Shown: positions 12,601 to 24,487, counted from the first letter of the stretch. The stretch: 64,000 nucleotides of DNA from Corbicula japonica (GCA_038501625.1 JAZAYU010000200.1:868001-932000); one strand, 5' to 3'. Program-made: numbers and translations. Notes: a model not told the origin generated them from the letters alone.

Positions 12601-14349
12601 CCCATGTCTTCATTAGTTATGAACATTACATTTTATCTTTTATTCGCAATTACTCATTTAGAGGGACATTTATATACATGTATTATGCTCTTTCTCAAAG
12701 ATTTGCATAAAAGTGCCTCGTTTTGAGCTTGTTGCACAAAAACTGCCATGTTTTTTTAGATCTATCTATTTCCCTGTCCTTTTGATATCCAAGTTGGAGC
12801 TCTAATTACGATGCGGTATTTTATGTTTTTGATATGCTTTAAAGTCTTTAACAGGCTCAATGAAACCGAGCCTGTAATATTTTCACATTTTTTGTCTTCG
12901 GTGGTTTTCAAAGTGACCTTTTAATCTATTTTAAGAAAACAAAACTTAAACGATTGTTTTGAAATAGAAACTTGGTAACCATTCTATACGTGCTTCTGTA
13001 TTTTTATTTTTTAAACTTTAACTATTTAATTTATGTTACAAAACTTTCGCCGCCATAAAGTTCAAAACTTGCCCTTGAATATATGCATTATTAACGAAAT
13101 ACGAATTGATTTATTTTGATTCCCATATTCCCTCTCAAAACCGCATATATCTATGCGTTCTCTTCTTGGGGTCTATAGTGAACGGTTGAACTCGTCGCAG
13201 TTGCAATCCAAATTGAGTTTTACTTGTAAAAGATTTCCGGGGATGCCCGTGACCCAAATGACTGCTTCCCCATACACATGCAATATAACGGATCTGATTT
13301 CGGTCTTGGGATACTAAACGATAACATTATTTTGACAAGTACAGTAAGGTAGACAACACAAGCACTATCATTTCTATGTAAGGGCGATCTACTTGAATAT
13401 ACTGCAAGGAATGCAAAACCAGCCTTTAAAGTAAAGAAAAAGTTGTTTTCAGAACAGTGGCATAACGACAATTTTTATGATGATAGATTAATTTAAATAC
13501 AAATAGTGCTTCTTGAGTTCCTTTAATAGTTTTACTGAAAATCGTTCAAACAAAAACAAAAGATAATAGCAGCATAAAGCTTAAGTGAAAGTAATAAATG
13601 CATCAGCATCCTAATTTATTGTTTACTGTCTTTTAACGCTCGTCAACTTCAAGTTTGACGAGATCTGCTGAACCAACTAAAACTACATTTTATGAAAGTT
13701 GGTAATGAATACTGAATATTATAAGCGTGGCTTTTTTCTCAATGTACAAATAAGTATCAACTGTGAAAAGTTCTATGGTACCTCTTTGAGCATTCGCGTT
13801 AATGTAACATATTCATCAGATTCGCTGGTGCTTAAACAACGTAATTATTTCTACAAGTCCTGAAAGAAAATAAATTACGTCTACTAGAGACATGATTATT
13901 TATATTGATGCCTTTAGCCCGTACACGTATTCTTCATGTTTCAATAAATCAAACATCAGCCGTTCAACTTTGTTTGCATGCTTTAAAGTAACAGAATTGT
14001 ACAATGTTTATATGTTCTCTTGTTTATGTTTGTACATACATAGAAATGTAAATAGAAATAAACTTGAAACTTGAAACATCAACTAAATTCACAAATAGTT
14101 TGTCAGATACAGTCTGTGTGACTTTGATCGACAGAAAACTGGCCATGTCATTGACTTACATTGGTCCAAAAGTAAATACATGAACGAATACATACCTACT
14201 TATTCTTTTAATTTATTTGCTAATGACCGACTAGCTTTTTGGAAAGCTAAAACTTGTATAGTCCTTGTCTTTGAGTTTCGAATATGTCCTAAATCTAATT
14301 ATTGTAAAGAAAATATTCCGTATCAGTGCACTAACATTTTCAAAAAAGT
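9681..14349. other. Noncoding, nothing recognised
   Basis: No gene is supported over 4.6 kb. Several AT-rich open frames exist, the longest on the minus strand at 12231-11806. None shows a domain, a signal peptide or splice context. A small inverted repeat lies at about 11534-11600 around CGATTGGA / TTCCAATCG. Regulatory sequence for the C1q copy that follows may lie here but was not identified. Confidence 0.4.
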
Positions 14350-14692
14350 ATGTGTAAGCTAATTGTATTTGTTAGCTTATTGAATGCTGTTTTTGCAGCA
14401 AAATTTTCATCCGGTTTCGCAGACGTTTTAACCAATGACAAGACTATCGACGTACAAGATATCCTACGGCGCTTAGAAAACACCGAAAACCTTGTGCTTC
14501 AGCTGCACGAGCGCGTGGAGGAACAGCAGGGCCAGATCGCAGACTTGAATCTTCAAATCGCTGCTTAAAGACGCCGGACTTCATCGCTGGAGAAAACTAT
14601 GGAACTGATGCTCAATAAATCCCAGGAAAAAGAGATCGCGGAAACTGATGACAATGACATTACTTCCGGAATCGAGCCCATAGATCTTTCTA
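14350..14692 (+). pseudogene. C1q copy 1, exon 1 (signal peptide, coiled coil, in-frame TAA)
   Basis: The start is chosen because MCKLIVFVSLLNAVFA matches the position and character of the copy 2 signal peptide. The coiled-coil core L-V-L-Q-L-H-E-R-V-E-E-Q-Q-G-Q-I-A-D-L-N is nearly identical to copy 2. Only 72 residues precede the TAA at 14566-14568. Confidence 0.7.
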
Positions 14693-14785
14693 GTAACAGA
14701 TAAGATCTATTTTTCTAATAATTTTTCGTCTCCCGATGCTTTTAAAGTTCCCCATTTCATCTAATTCTGCATTTGCATAAGATAT

Positions 14786-14868
14786 GCGCCCAATGTTATA
14801 AAACTGAGCATGGAAACCAGTCTCAAATCTAAAACATCTGATTGGCAGAAATGGCGACCAGTGTTATT
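14786..14868. mobile_element. Half copy of the perfect-hairpin MITE
   Basis: Left arm only: GTTATAAAACTGAGCATGG, then CTCAAATCT and CTGATTGGC...AAATGGCGACC. It lies in the intron of C1q copy 1. See the full copy at 46541-46682. Confidence 0.7.
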
Positions 14869-15539
14869 TAAACTTAGAAGTAAATGGGGTTACCTATAAC
14901 AGGGACCGAAACGGGAAAAAATATTAATATCTCACAGCGTGTTCGCTTTTCTAGGGCTTGCAATTATGTAACTGGTTTCAAATGACGTAATCTGCGCTTA
15001 GAAACAGAAAAACGTTAAAAACAAGGTTATCGGTATCACAAATTAAGGAAAAACATCATGCAATTGTTTTTCGCCGATACCCAGATTAAATTCAAAATAC
15101 AGGTGAAGTTTAAAATCACTTTTGCAACAAGGTATTTCAAAGCCAGTTTTTATGGAGCTTTAATTTTTAAACTTTAGAAAATAACAGGCAATGTTAATTT
15201 CTCCCGGTCATTCGTGAAAACCATCTGAAAATTCAAAAAGAAAGGTTACCAACATGATATTCTACAGCGCTCTGGTGATTTACCCATCTACAGTTGATCA
15301 TTATGATTACCTCTTTGTATGCACGATGGTGGCATGTGATTAAGAGATGGGGAAAAATCTTATAAGAACATAGAAGATTGATTTGTTTCTTTTTGGGTCG
15401 GCAGACCCAGTAAAAACCAATTTTCGACAATCGTTTTTGCCTTACTGCGAACCTAACAATTTGAGGGTTGCATGCAATACTGTCATAACTCCTTCTTTAT
15501 TTTTTATCCCTGTCATCGTGTTCTTGCTCATTTAACTCC

Positions 15540-15900
15540 ATGTGCTCTGGTCTCGATAAGATCATTAAGTGCCCCTCTCTTTGGCTTTGGTATTAGCTTC
15601 TTATGTTTTATATGTTTTGTGGTTTTGCATGCAACGTTGTTGAGCTGATGGGTGGGTTGTAGTTATTTCTCTAAGACAACGTACGTATTTGTTGGTATAA
15701 GAACCTGTTGTGGCAATTTTGAGGTTAGTGCACCCTAGAACATAGTCTTAACCCCAAGTGGCAATTAGATTTGCCACTGACCGTTCTAAGGTGTTAACCC
15801 CTCGGGTTCTACTTTTTGTTAATTGTTGGTGGTGTCTGTTTTTAAGCTGATTTTTATTAACTATGCTCTCTCTCTTTCTCTACTTCTTGGCTGTGTAGGG
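15540..15900. repeat. Possible interspersed repeat
   Basis: Contains TTGCCACTGACCGTTC and CAACGTTGTTGAGCTGATG in a T/G-biased stretch that resembles 3' regions of bivalve retroelements. No second copy was found in the window, so this is only a suspicion. Confidence 0.2.
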
Positions 15901-16114
15901 AGGCTGTGTCTTCTGAATGTTGCAATTACCTATATGCATATTTCACTTTTTTCAAAATTCTATTCCAACTATAACTTATTAATAGCTTGGACTTAACATA
16001 TTTGTTGTTTTTTCCTTGAGTACAAAATGTTGGTGTACAAATCAAGGAAGTCCAATAACTTATTAATTACGTAGTTTTATGGTAAAAGTAAGGCATATGC
16101 AGTTGCAGATCCAT

Positions 16115-16156
16115 TGTTGCTGCTGTTGTTGTTGTTGTTGTTGTTGTTGTTGTGGT
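16115..16156. repeat. CTG/TTG microsatellite at the C1q copy 1 acceptor
   Basis: A run of TTG and CTG triplets ends about 15 bases before the ATATTAG acceptor of exon 2, so it forms the upstream pyrimidine-poor part of the 3' splice region. Confidence 0.85.
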
Positions 16157-16170
16157 TGTTTTCATATTAG

Positions 16171-16620
16171 AATAAAAACGTGCAAAGAATACGTCGTGCG
16201 GATAATCAGGGGACGGTAGCATTCTTCGCTACAATGATCAACAACTTGGAACACGTAGGCGTCGACCAGATCTTCGTCTTCGACAATGTTATCACGAACA
16301 TTGGCTACAGCTACGGCGCACACACCGGTAGTTTTATCGCACCGGTTTCGGGAACGTACGTATTCTCGGTTACGATTATGGCCTATTACCATGTGAACGC
16401 TCATATTGAGTTTTGTAAAAACGGACAATTTGTCAGCCGACTGTATGTGAGCGGGGTGGAGGCCGGTCACGAAACCACCAGTCAAACAATTATACTACAG
16501 CTCAATATTGGGGACGCCCTTAACCTCCACAACATTGACGCCGACGCTGCTTACACAGGTCTACACTACAGCAGCTTTGCCGGATTCCTTCTTAAACAAG
16601 ATGGCGTAATCGGAAAATAA
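16171..16620 (+). CDS. C1q copy 1, exon 2 (complete C1q domain)
   Basis: About 140 residues with the standard C1q strand order: T-V-A-F-F-A, F-D-N-V-I-T-N, G-S-F-I-A-P-V-S-G-T-Y-V-F, the K-N-G strand, I-L-Q-L-N-I-G-D and a Y-S-S-F-A-G-F-L-L end. It is close to copy 2 throughout, with no frameshift. The acceptor position is uncertain because the phases of the two exons disagree. Confidence 0.8.
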   Translation, partial: NKNVQRIRRADNQGTVAFFATMINNLEHVGVDQIFVFDNVITNIGYSYGAHTGSFIAPVSGTYVFSVTIMAYYHVNAHIEFCKNGQFVSRLYVSGVEAGHETTSQTIILQLNIGDALNLHNIDADAAYTGLHYSSFAGFLLKQDGVIGK

Positions 16621-17009
16621 ATCGTGAGTTACAATTGTGTTAATTATTAAAAGTTATTAATATAACAAGTATTAGTTTATTTTCTTCACTGTTCTTTTTA
16701 TTTAAGTCAATGGCGGACAAGTTTAACATACGAACATACTATTGCCACCATTAACATCCACGGTCGTGAAGTGTTGCCTTGTAATCAATTTGACCGCCCT
16801 GTGGTAGCTTTTATCATAGAGATACAAACTATGGCTTTGATTTTGTCGGATTTCTTAGCATCCTTTTCGGTGTAGACAAGTATACTTGGTTCATTCGATG
16901 GGCAAGTTTGTTCAAGACTTGCTGGTTTTCTTTTCAGTCAGTATGTCAGTTTTGCTCTAATCGGAAGGAATTGAAGTCCTAAATTGAAGCGAAAACGGGA
17001 ACTATTTTA

Positions 17010-18810
17010 ACCCTCTGCCTGCCACACTAGAATTTGTCGTTGTTGCCATAAAAGCTGGTATCGTTTTAAAAGCTGCTTAGGTCTTCACTTATGGCAAGCG
17101 GTTTGCACAATTAATCCGATATCAATAGTTGCGGACTAATAACTACATTTATTAATTAACTAAAATAATATTGACACAATATGTACAATTCAGTCCACCT
17201 TATATGGGCTGCACTCAATTCATATAAAATCTCAAATGGGCCAATACGGGTCTTACTGGGCCAATATGAGATTGCATGATTCTGATTGGATAATGAACTG
17301 GATAATAAACTGGTCCAATATGAATTGAATCACTTCCTTTTAAAAATAAAAATGCCGCCATTTTGTCAATTTTTAATGGATTAAAATGGTAATAGATAGT
17401 ATGACTTTGGGCACAAGAGGCGCAGTTCCGCAAAGCGGCAGAGGATAAGTCTATGTTGCTGATTTTGGGGATATCTTTTTGTGTAATAAAATCTTTGAGT
17501 TTATGTAACTCGCTAGTACAACAACAACACGGATGTCTGCAGAAAGAATTCTTGAAACTAAAAAACAGTGAATTTTAAGAGATTACTCTTGATTTGAGCA
17601 AGTTTATTCAGCATGACTTTGCAAAAAGGATCAAAGCTTAGTTTTGTGACATGTTAAATTTCAAGTATTACATGCGGAAGTCATGGATGGAATGTGCCTG
17701 AAAAGTAAACTTATTTTAGATATATTTGGATAATAACTAAATTTAGACTGGATGAACAAGAGAGTTGGCTGCCACAGTGTGTAGTAATGTTCAGGTTGTT
17801 TTTGTATTCAAAAGAAAACAACCTGCATATCTGCATCTCCTTGGTAGCTTATACCAGCCAGGTCACTACTGTAGACCGATTGAAGTTTGAAAGACATTTG
17901 AATCGGAGTTGACACTTCATCTCTTCAGGCCAGTAAATTAGTAATTTTAAGTTCTAGAACTATAAATATTGTGTTAATTAATAAAATTGTCATTAATCAA
18001 GTGAATTCATGTTGGCCTTGTTATTGGGCCTAGGACAGTCACATTAGCCCTCAGCCTTCAGCCTCGGGCCAATATGACTACCCTTGGCCCAATAACAAGA
18101 CCAATATGAATTCTCTTGATTAATAACATTATAGTATAGATGTCGGTCCGGTAACCTTATTTATTGACAATAACTTGGTAACTAGGGTTACCTGTCGATT
18201 ATGTAAGATATCGATGAAACCATAGTTCTCGTCCGATGTAACTATTGTTTTTGGTAGGACACTATATTTTCACGAAGGCATCTGTAGTTCTCGAACCAAG
18301 AATTGAAGCTATCTGGCGAGAACTATGGAATTCACCGATAACTGTGTTTTTTGGCCTTTAACCCTAGTTATCGTCAATAACTATGGTTTTCGCACTGATA
18401 TCTATAGTTATTGGTCAAACGCTATAGTTCGCGGATCGTTTAATTTAGTATATGGCTTAATCATTTGTCAGTCGCACTCGGGAACTATGTTTTTTAGTTC
18501 GAACAAAGAACTATAATTATGGACGATATCTATTGTTATCGGCCGAGAACTATGGTGTTTTCCAATATCAACGGTTAGTGGCCGATAACCCTAGATTTCG
18601 TCAATTACTATGGTTATCGGACTTTAACATAGAGTTATTGGTCGTTGGCTATTAATATCTGATAAATTGCACAAACCGCTTGCCATTTATAGCTGCAAAC
18701 TATAGATGTCTGCGGAATACTATTGTTCTCGGAGGTAACAGCGGTTTCCGCGCGAGAACTTGTTTTTTTTTATCTGGCAAGCGGTTTGAACAATTAATTG
18801 GAAGATACCA
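17010..18810. mobile_element. Inverted-repeat-flanked region with AACTAT-rich tandem repeats
   Basis: ATGGCAAGCGGTTTGCACAA (about 17093-17112) recurs inverted at about 18664-18687, with about 60 bases of recognisable arm, and again in direct orientation near 18776. Between them are a foldback at 17981-18130 and degenerate units of GAACTATGGTTWTCGG type (about 18200-18740). TTAACCCTCTGCCTGCCA at 17010 looks like a piggyBac-type end, but no partner end was found. Element limits are unresolved. Confidence 0.4.
17981..18130. repeat. Foldback palindrome, arms about 45 bp
   Basis: ATTAATCAAGTGAATTCATG with TTGTTATTGGGCC on the left pairs with GGCCCAATAACAAG and ATGAATTCTCTTGATTAAT on the right. 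The roughly 40-base centre contains GGGCCAATATGAC. Confidence 0.7.
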
Positions 18811-20499
18811 AAATCTTTTAAATACGTTATGTCAAAGCGAGACATCTTGTACAACATCTAGTTTGATATAAACAGCAATTTTATCAGGGTTTTTTTAAGG
18901 AAATGAGTACTTAAATTTAAAAAAAAATGCACAAACAGAATATTCTCTGTATAATAAACATTTGATGAAATCAAATCTATATTGACTAACACATATTTCC
19001 CCGTTTTGGTACTTTATTACTTCCCCGAATAAAACAATCAAAATAATGATGATACATTATTAACTAAGGAAGTCAAAAAGAGTAAAAAGCTTAAACCTTG
19101 TAATGTAAAAAACACTACAAAACAACTATCTATATGACTGTAACAAATTTCCCAGTTTTCATACTAAAGTACTTATTCGAATAGGGTAAACTGATCAAAA
19201 GTCGGACATGATCAAAAGTCGGACGATTTCCTTAGCGATTATCGGTATTTTCTGTCCAACTGACTTCGGTCCTGTTCATTGTACCATGCAGCTTAACGTT
19301 TATATCTAACCGAGTTATTTGCCTTTTCTCGATGACGCACTTCCGCCCTCTACGCCGATACACGCAAAGAATAGTTTACAAGGCACGAAATTTAAACATC
19401 GAAACAGGTAAAAAACAAAGACGGTTTACATTTAATTAAACATATTACATTAACAAGCATGTTTTGTATCGATAGTTGTTTTGAAAATACATTTAAAATA
19501 TTTTACAATTGTAATCAGCATTGTTTGATACATACTCTAGCCTGTAGAATGTAAATATACGCCATTTTATTAAGTGTATTATATTGATCATGAGTCGGAC
19601 AGCGAAATCAAAGAATCCGTTGTTGAGTCGGACAGTCCGACTTAATATCAAGCTGTATTTTATTTAAGTATCGTTGTTCATTAAAGACTTAAAAAACCAT
19701 CTATACAATTATCTATATCTATACCACCTGTTATTTGAAAATAATAAAGCAGTGCCCGTGTAGAGCTACATAAAATCTAGTATTCATTCAGGGGTGTATC
19801 CCGGGTGTTTTCGAGTTTACGCACATGGCGGGTTTCAAAGAGTCATTATACTAATCATCGAGGTTTTGTGGAGAGAATACATTTGTAGAACTATTTTGTG
19901 CTGTAACCAGTCAAGTTACGGTTATCTAAGAAAAAATGTATACCCGTAAAGCATTCAGCTTTTGAATCCATAAATTTTCATTTCATTTTTATACTTTTTT
20001 CTATGTACCATACGTACGTGCGTAAACCTGGACAGGCACCTGAAAATCGCATTCTCAGTTTTATTTTCAATGTTTATTTTATCGTTTTGTTAATTTGCTC
20101 TGTGAATAAAAGTGGCAAAAGTCCAGACAAGCATTTTCCCATCAGAACTGGAGCGGTGCAATAACTGTTTAACTATGTTATCAACTTGGTTGGAGAGTGA
20201 TTGGGACGTGTTAATGCAACAATTAAACAATTAAATCAATTACGACACTCGACATAATTAACTATTTAGGAAGTCAAAGGAGTCAGTAGGTTACATCTTG
20301 CAATGTAAAAACACTACAAAAAGCAATTATCGGCGTGTGCGGTTCAAGTTGAGGCTTATTAGGGATATAAATCTAGCTGGACCCATTTTCTTTGCAAATG
20401 ATGTACATGTTAGGATTGAATTGCACTAAGTACTACCGAACGATCATAAGTGCCTATTGGCTAATTACTTGTAAATAGTCCACCGGATGTTCCTACTCG
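18811..20499. other. Noncoding, AT-rich
   Basis: No gene is supported. Short AGTCGGAC motifs recur around 19200-19235 and 19590-19640, hinting at a small element of about 440 bp with related ends, not resolved further. Confidence 0.35.
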
Positions 20500-22535
20500 G
20501 GCAAGTCAGACAATGGCTGACACTAAAAAGGCGGTAGGACGTGGCACTGCGTCCGAAGATAGTTAAGCGAGGAAAATGTTGCATTGGGATAAAATGGCGG
20601 TTTATTGGGCATTTTTTAAATAAAACGGATTTATTTTGCGAGGTAAGTGCCTTCATACTATATTTAATTTAATGTCCACCTGTGTATTCTGTGACCAGAT
20701 GCCTAAGGTACCCTCGACACTTTGTTTCAGGAACGCAGGTTTTGTAACAAAAACGTTATTGAAGGTTTTATACAGTAAAGAAAATGTAAACACGCCAAAA
20801 ATATTGTATTTTAGGCTGATCTTCAGACATCTGGGCACTTCCATATTGGATTTTAGCATTTTATCATGTCAAAATAACATTTTCTTTTTTCTTCTTGGCT
20901 CGTCTACAATAAGCAAACCACCCACGCTCGAAAGAAAACAGGACATGCCATTTTCTGGCATTCGAGGATTGGGACATTCCCGTTTTGGCATTACCTGGAT
21001 ATCCTTACTGAATGGGTTTCTCATAAAGCACTTGCTTATTCACAGATTTGATCTAAGAATATGATTTATTATTGTTATGGATATGTTTTCTGAATGTTTT
21101 TTCATAAAAAAAACTATACATTTACAAAATTAGTATATGCGCTTGGTTACAAATTTTTTTTTTCATAAGATTGAGATCTTTAGTGAGATATTTTCCGGGT
21201 GCCGATGTTTGGCTTTAGTAAAGTGTACAAAATGATCATATGACATAGCATTATTACTAGTTATAGCATTATTAATGTTTAATAATTAAGTTCGCTTACG
21301 TTTTTCTTTTTTGAAGAGACAGTAGAAAATATGAAAAAGGGAGGTAAATGTGTAAATAATTGATAGATAAAAATGCATGTCCGGCCGCAATGCAATATGC
21401 ATCAATATATTGCCTCGTCTCCTGATGTTATACTCTCAAACCGTACGAGGAATCGTAAAGGAAAAGTTACAACTATCAACGGTAGCACAGGAAAACATCG
21501 TTACTGGTCGTTAAAAAAAATCATTTTGAGATAGCGTGGAGTAAGGCCAAATTATAATAAATTTGTGGATCAAAACACAAATCAAAATAACCGCTAAAGT
21601 AAAACTTCAAACTACGTGTGTTATTCCCAAAGCGGAACATTGCTGAAAATTTCGAGGGAGGATATTACACGCCGGTATACTGGGTGAACTTTTATAGATG
21701 TTCAAGTTTAATCATACTGAGCCAGGTGGCTAAAATGCTACATTGAAACTTCCAAGAGTTCTATATTTAATAATTCTAATATGATATGCAAATCATAAAT
21801 GGCTAACTTCCAGTCTGTGATTTTGTCACATGAGTGTTGCTTAAAGATGCTGACGATTAAATTATTCTGCAAATGGAGGCACCTGCACTTGCGAACCTTG
21901 AGGTAAACGTTAGCATTGATTCTTCAGATTACTTAACATGTTTACACTCCAAATAATAACTGCATTTCGAATGGCAATAGGTCACTTTTATACCAGGCAA
22001 ATGCTTTTAAAAGAAAGTTCATAACTGTATACCTAAAAAATGCCCAATAAACCGCCTTTTTTATCCCAATGCAACATTTTCCTCGCTTAACTATCTTCGG
22101 ATGCAGTGCCACGTCCTACCCCCTGCTAAATGGTCCCAATTTTTTGCCTTTAGGGAGCATTAAATGGCTAGTATGGCCTGAAAGGAACATGTTAAGTAAA
22201 TTAGATGCTTTTACTGACACACTGATAGCAATTTTATGTTTGGAAATGCAGTTTATGAAAAAAAGGCCCTGGTTTTAGGACGGCATATGTAAAACAGTTT
22301 TGAAGTTCACACAGAAGTGAAAAAAACAGACCACAAGTTTCAAGGTGTCAAATCTCTGTTAATTGATACATAACCCCTACTTTTCTTGCTGGAAATGGAC
22401 AGTAGAAACACTTAGCTTCAACAGCAGGTAAGTTAGCCCTTATTCAAATGGTACCAGCTATGATTGCCAGCCTTTTGAAACATGTCATGTTTACTATAGT
22501 TTATATAGGGAATCTATTTACAGGTCTTACACCTA
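20500..22535. repeat. Dispersed repeat R400, copy interrupted by an insertion
   Basis: The outer parts (20500-20527 and 22131-22535) correspond to 9265-9291 and 9292-9680. The block CAATGGCTGACACTAAA on the left continues as TAAATGGTCCCAATTTTTTG on the right, as in the uninterrupted copy. Confidence 0.7.
20528..22126. mobile_element. Nonautonomous DNA transposon, TIR about 95 bp, TAAA duplication
   Basis: Left (about 20531-20625) and right (about 22038-22122) ends are inverted copies of about 90 bases with few differences, containing GTAGGACGTGGCACTGC and GGCGGTTTATTGGGCATTT. TAAA flanks both sides (20524-20527, 22127-22130), and the empty paralogous site at 9288-9291 has it once. The 1.4-kb interior has no transposase. 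The open frame at 20636-21064 lacks any recognisable domain. The superfamily is unknown, and adjacent As blur the exact left border. Confidence 0.65.
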
Positions 22536-23092
22536 TAAGAAGTACAAGTGAAGGGCAGCATTTGAATATTTATATTGTCTGCAATGTTATTTTCCACTAA
22601 AATGGAGTGCTGACCAATTTTAAGCAAATCTGAAAGTCAAAAATCAGAATAACTGTATACAAGAGGCAAACTTGGGTTTTAATTAGGTTTGGGGTCATTT
22701 TAACTGTTTTTGCCTTAAAAATGCCACAATTGATACCCTGTGTGGCCCATTTTGCATATATCAGCTCAAAAAGTGAGTTGCTTTAATTAGTTGATATGTT
22801 TTACTATTATTCATAACCATGTTTTTCAGAAATTTGATGTTTTTCAATTTTTATTAGCAAGAAATGAATTCTTAGGTTTAGCCGCTTGGCCGCAAACGCG
22901 TACCAGAATAGGTGGTGTTGGAAAATTCCTCATATTGAGTTCATTTTTGCTAACTTAAAGCTGAAACTTGGTAGATATATTGCAAACATCCTATTATTGA
23001 ATAAAAACAAGAAATATAAGATGCTAAAAAACACAAGTTTTCTTATACCAATATATACGATCGCTGAAGATACCCAAAGCCCCTTATAACTT

Positions 23093-23181
23093 TATATCAA
23101 AGCGAGACAACTCGTACAATTTATACAAATATTCTTACTCGGTTTGGAAATAAAGTGTACGAGTTGTCTCGCTTCGATAAA
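23093..23181. repeat. Small hairpin, arms about 28 bp
   Basis: ATCAAAGCGAGACAACTCGTAC pairs with GTACGAGTTGTCTCGCTTCGAT around a loop of about 30 bases. A related AAAGCGAGACATCTTGTAC lies alone at 18833-18853. Confidence 0.75.
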
Positions 23182-23189
23182 AAGCAATA

Positions 23190-23920
23190 GATTAATGTAT
23201 ATCGTCAGTGAGGGAAAGAAACGTAGCATGACGGCATTTTTTTAATTTTGATGTCAGTAGGTCTAAGGTAAATGTCACACTGGCCTTCAGCAAAAACCCT
23301 GTCCAGGCAATAACTAGACAACAAATTTCCCTATAGTCCTCATAAATGGTACAGAGATTGTGATGACTTCTATTTATTTTGAGGTCAAAGGTCAAGGTCA
23401 CACTGACCTTTTACACAAAACCTTATCCGAGAAATAACCAGACAACCATTTCACCTATGGTCCTCATATATGGTACAAAGATTTGTCATCACATGTAGAT
23501 GACTTCTTTTGATTTTTGAGGTCAGTAGGTAAAAGATCAAGGTCACCTTCTACCCAAAACCTTGTCGGAGCAATAGCTATGCAATCATTTCACCCACTGT
23601 CCTCATACTTGGTACATAGGTGTGTCTTAACATGTAAATGACTCCTATTGTTTTGAGGTCAGTAGGTCAAAGTGAACTTCAAAACAAAAACTTGTCGGAC
23701 CTATAACTAAAAAATTAATTCTCCTATCGGCCTCAGACTTTATACGGAGTTTTTTCTTCAAATGTATATGGCCCTAATAAGTAAGTCAAAAATCAAGTTC
23801 ATAGTGACCTTCAACACAAAAACCTTGTCTGATCAATAACTAGACAACGATTTGGCCTACGGTCCTTTTATTTTTTGCGGAAGTTTGTAATCTTGATTTT
23901 AAGGTCAGAAGGTAAGTCTT
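23190..23920. repeat. About 130-bp degenerate tandem repeat with AGGTCA half-sites
   Basis: About five units share CCTCATA...TGGTAC, ACAACNATTTC and GACCTT...AAACCTTGTC. Most units contain GAGGTCAGTAGGTCA-like sequence. The best, at 23382-23400, is AGGTCA-A-AGGTCA-AGGTCA, followed by an inverted TGACCT. Confidence 0.7.
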
Positions 23921-24002
23921 GTAATAAGTGAATAAAGTGATAATTTAATTGTCAGATTCAGAACAGATTATGATTATTATTAGCATCAACAAATACTGAT
24001 TC

Positions 24003-24155
24003 CGGGGCCCAAGATCATAAAACTATATCAGGAGATCAGTCTCAAATCTCAAGATTCTGATTGGCTGAAATGGCGACTAGACGCCGTTTCAGCCAATCAA
24101 ATGCTTGAGATTTGAGACTGATCTCCAAAATTAGTTTTATGATCTTGAGCCCAGG
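24003..24155. mobile_element. Hairpin MITE, GATC-ended subfamily
   Basis: Same body as 46541-46682 (CTGATTGGCTGAAATGGCGA and its inverse), but the ends read CCCAAGATCATAAAACT / AGTTTTATGATCTTG. A second member of this subfamily is at 35390-35537. Confidence 0.85.
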
Positions 24156-24346
24156 ATTTCATGTAAGATTGTCGTATTTTCTTCTATATTTCAATGTACT
24201 TACGACAGTCTTGCGTGTCCAATCTTAGGATAAAATATTAAATGAAGCTAGCCATTTGGATACATCTCAGTTTATTGACATTGATAATTATAACATAAAT
24301 TTACAAATTGATGAGACAACATACGGACCAGCATAGGTCCTAGGCT

Positions 24347-24487
24347 GAAGGTTATAAAACTGAGATTGTAAACCAGTCTCAAATCTCAAGGATCTGATTG
24401 GCTGAAATGGCGACTTGTCGCCATTTCAGCCAACCAGATGCTTGAGATTTGAGACTGGTTTCCATGCTCAGTTTTATAACCTTGGGC
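24347..24487. mobile_element. Hairpin MITE, TTATAA-ended subfamily
   Basis: AAGGTTATAAAACTGAG and its inverse CAGTTTTATAACCTT enclose a nearly perfect foldback with a very short loop. No coding capacity. Confidence 0.85.

Larger units (their letters stand above)
14350..16620 (+). pseudogene. C1q-domain protein, copy 1: premature stop, probable pseudogene
   Basis: Two-exon relative of the intact C1q gene at 36096-37505. Exon 1 (14350 to about 14692) encodes a signal peptide (residues 1-16, MCKLIVFVSLLNAVFA) and the start of a coiled coil. A TAA at 14566-14568 replaces the GAA codon of copy 2. After it the reading remains recognisably homologous (R-R-R-T-S-S-L-E-K) to about 14692. Exon 2 (about 16171-16620) is a complete C1q domain ending in TAA. 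The only plausible exon 1 donor (A|GTAACA at 14692/14693) is phase 1, while the obvious acceptor ATATTAG before 16171 is phase 0 and would give a stop in phase 1. It could instead be a null allele, or exon 2 could be used from another first exon. Secreted bivalve C1q proteins are generally innate-immune lectin-like molecules. Confidence 0.65.

Noticed and set aside
13220..13471. 83-residue minus-strand frame with Cys/Ser-rich sequence
   Set aside because: No family recognised, no splice signals fitting a neighbour, and no repeat copy to show conservation.
20636..21064. 142-residue open frame inside the inverted-repeat element
   Set aside because: No transposase motif or other domain; overlaps an equally open frame on the other strand.
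21871..21905. ATG followed by ten codons and a GTAAAC donor, looking like a short first exon
   Set aside because: Too short, inside a transposon, and no downstream exon to join.
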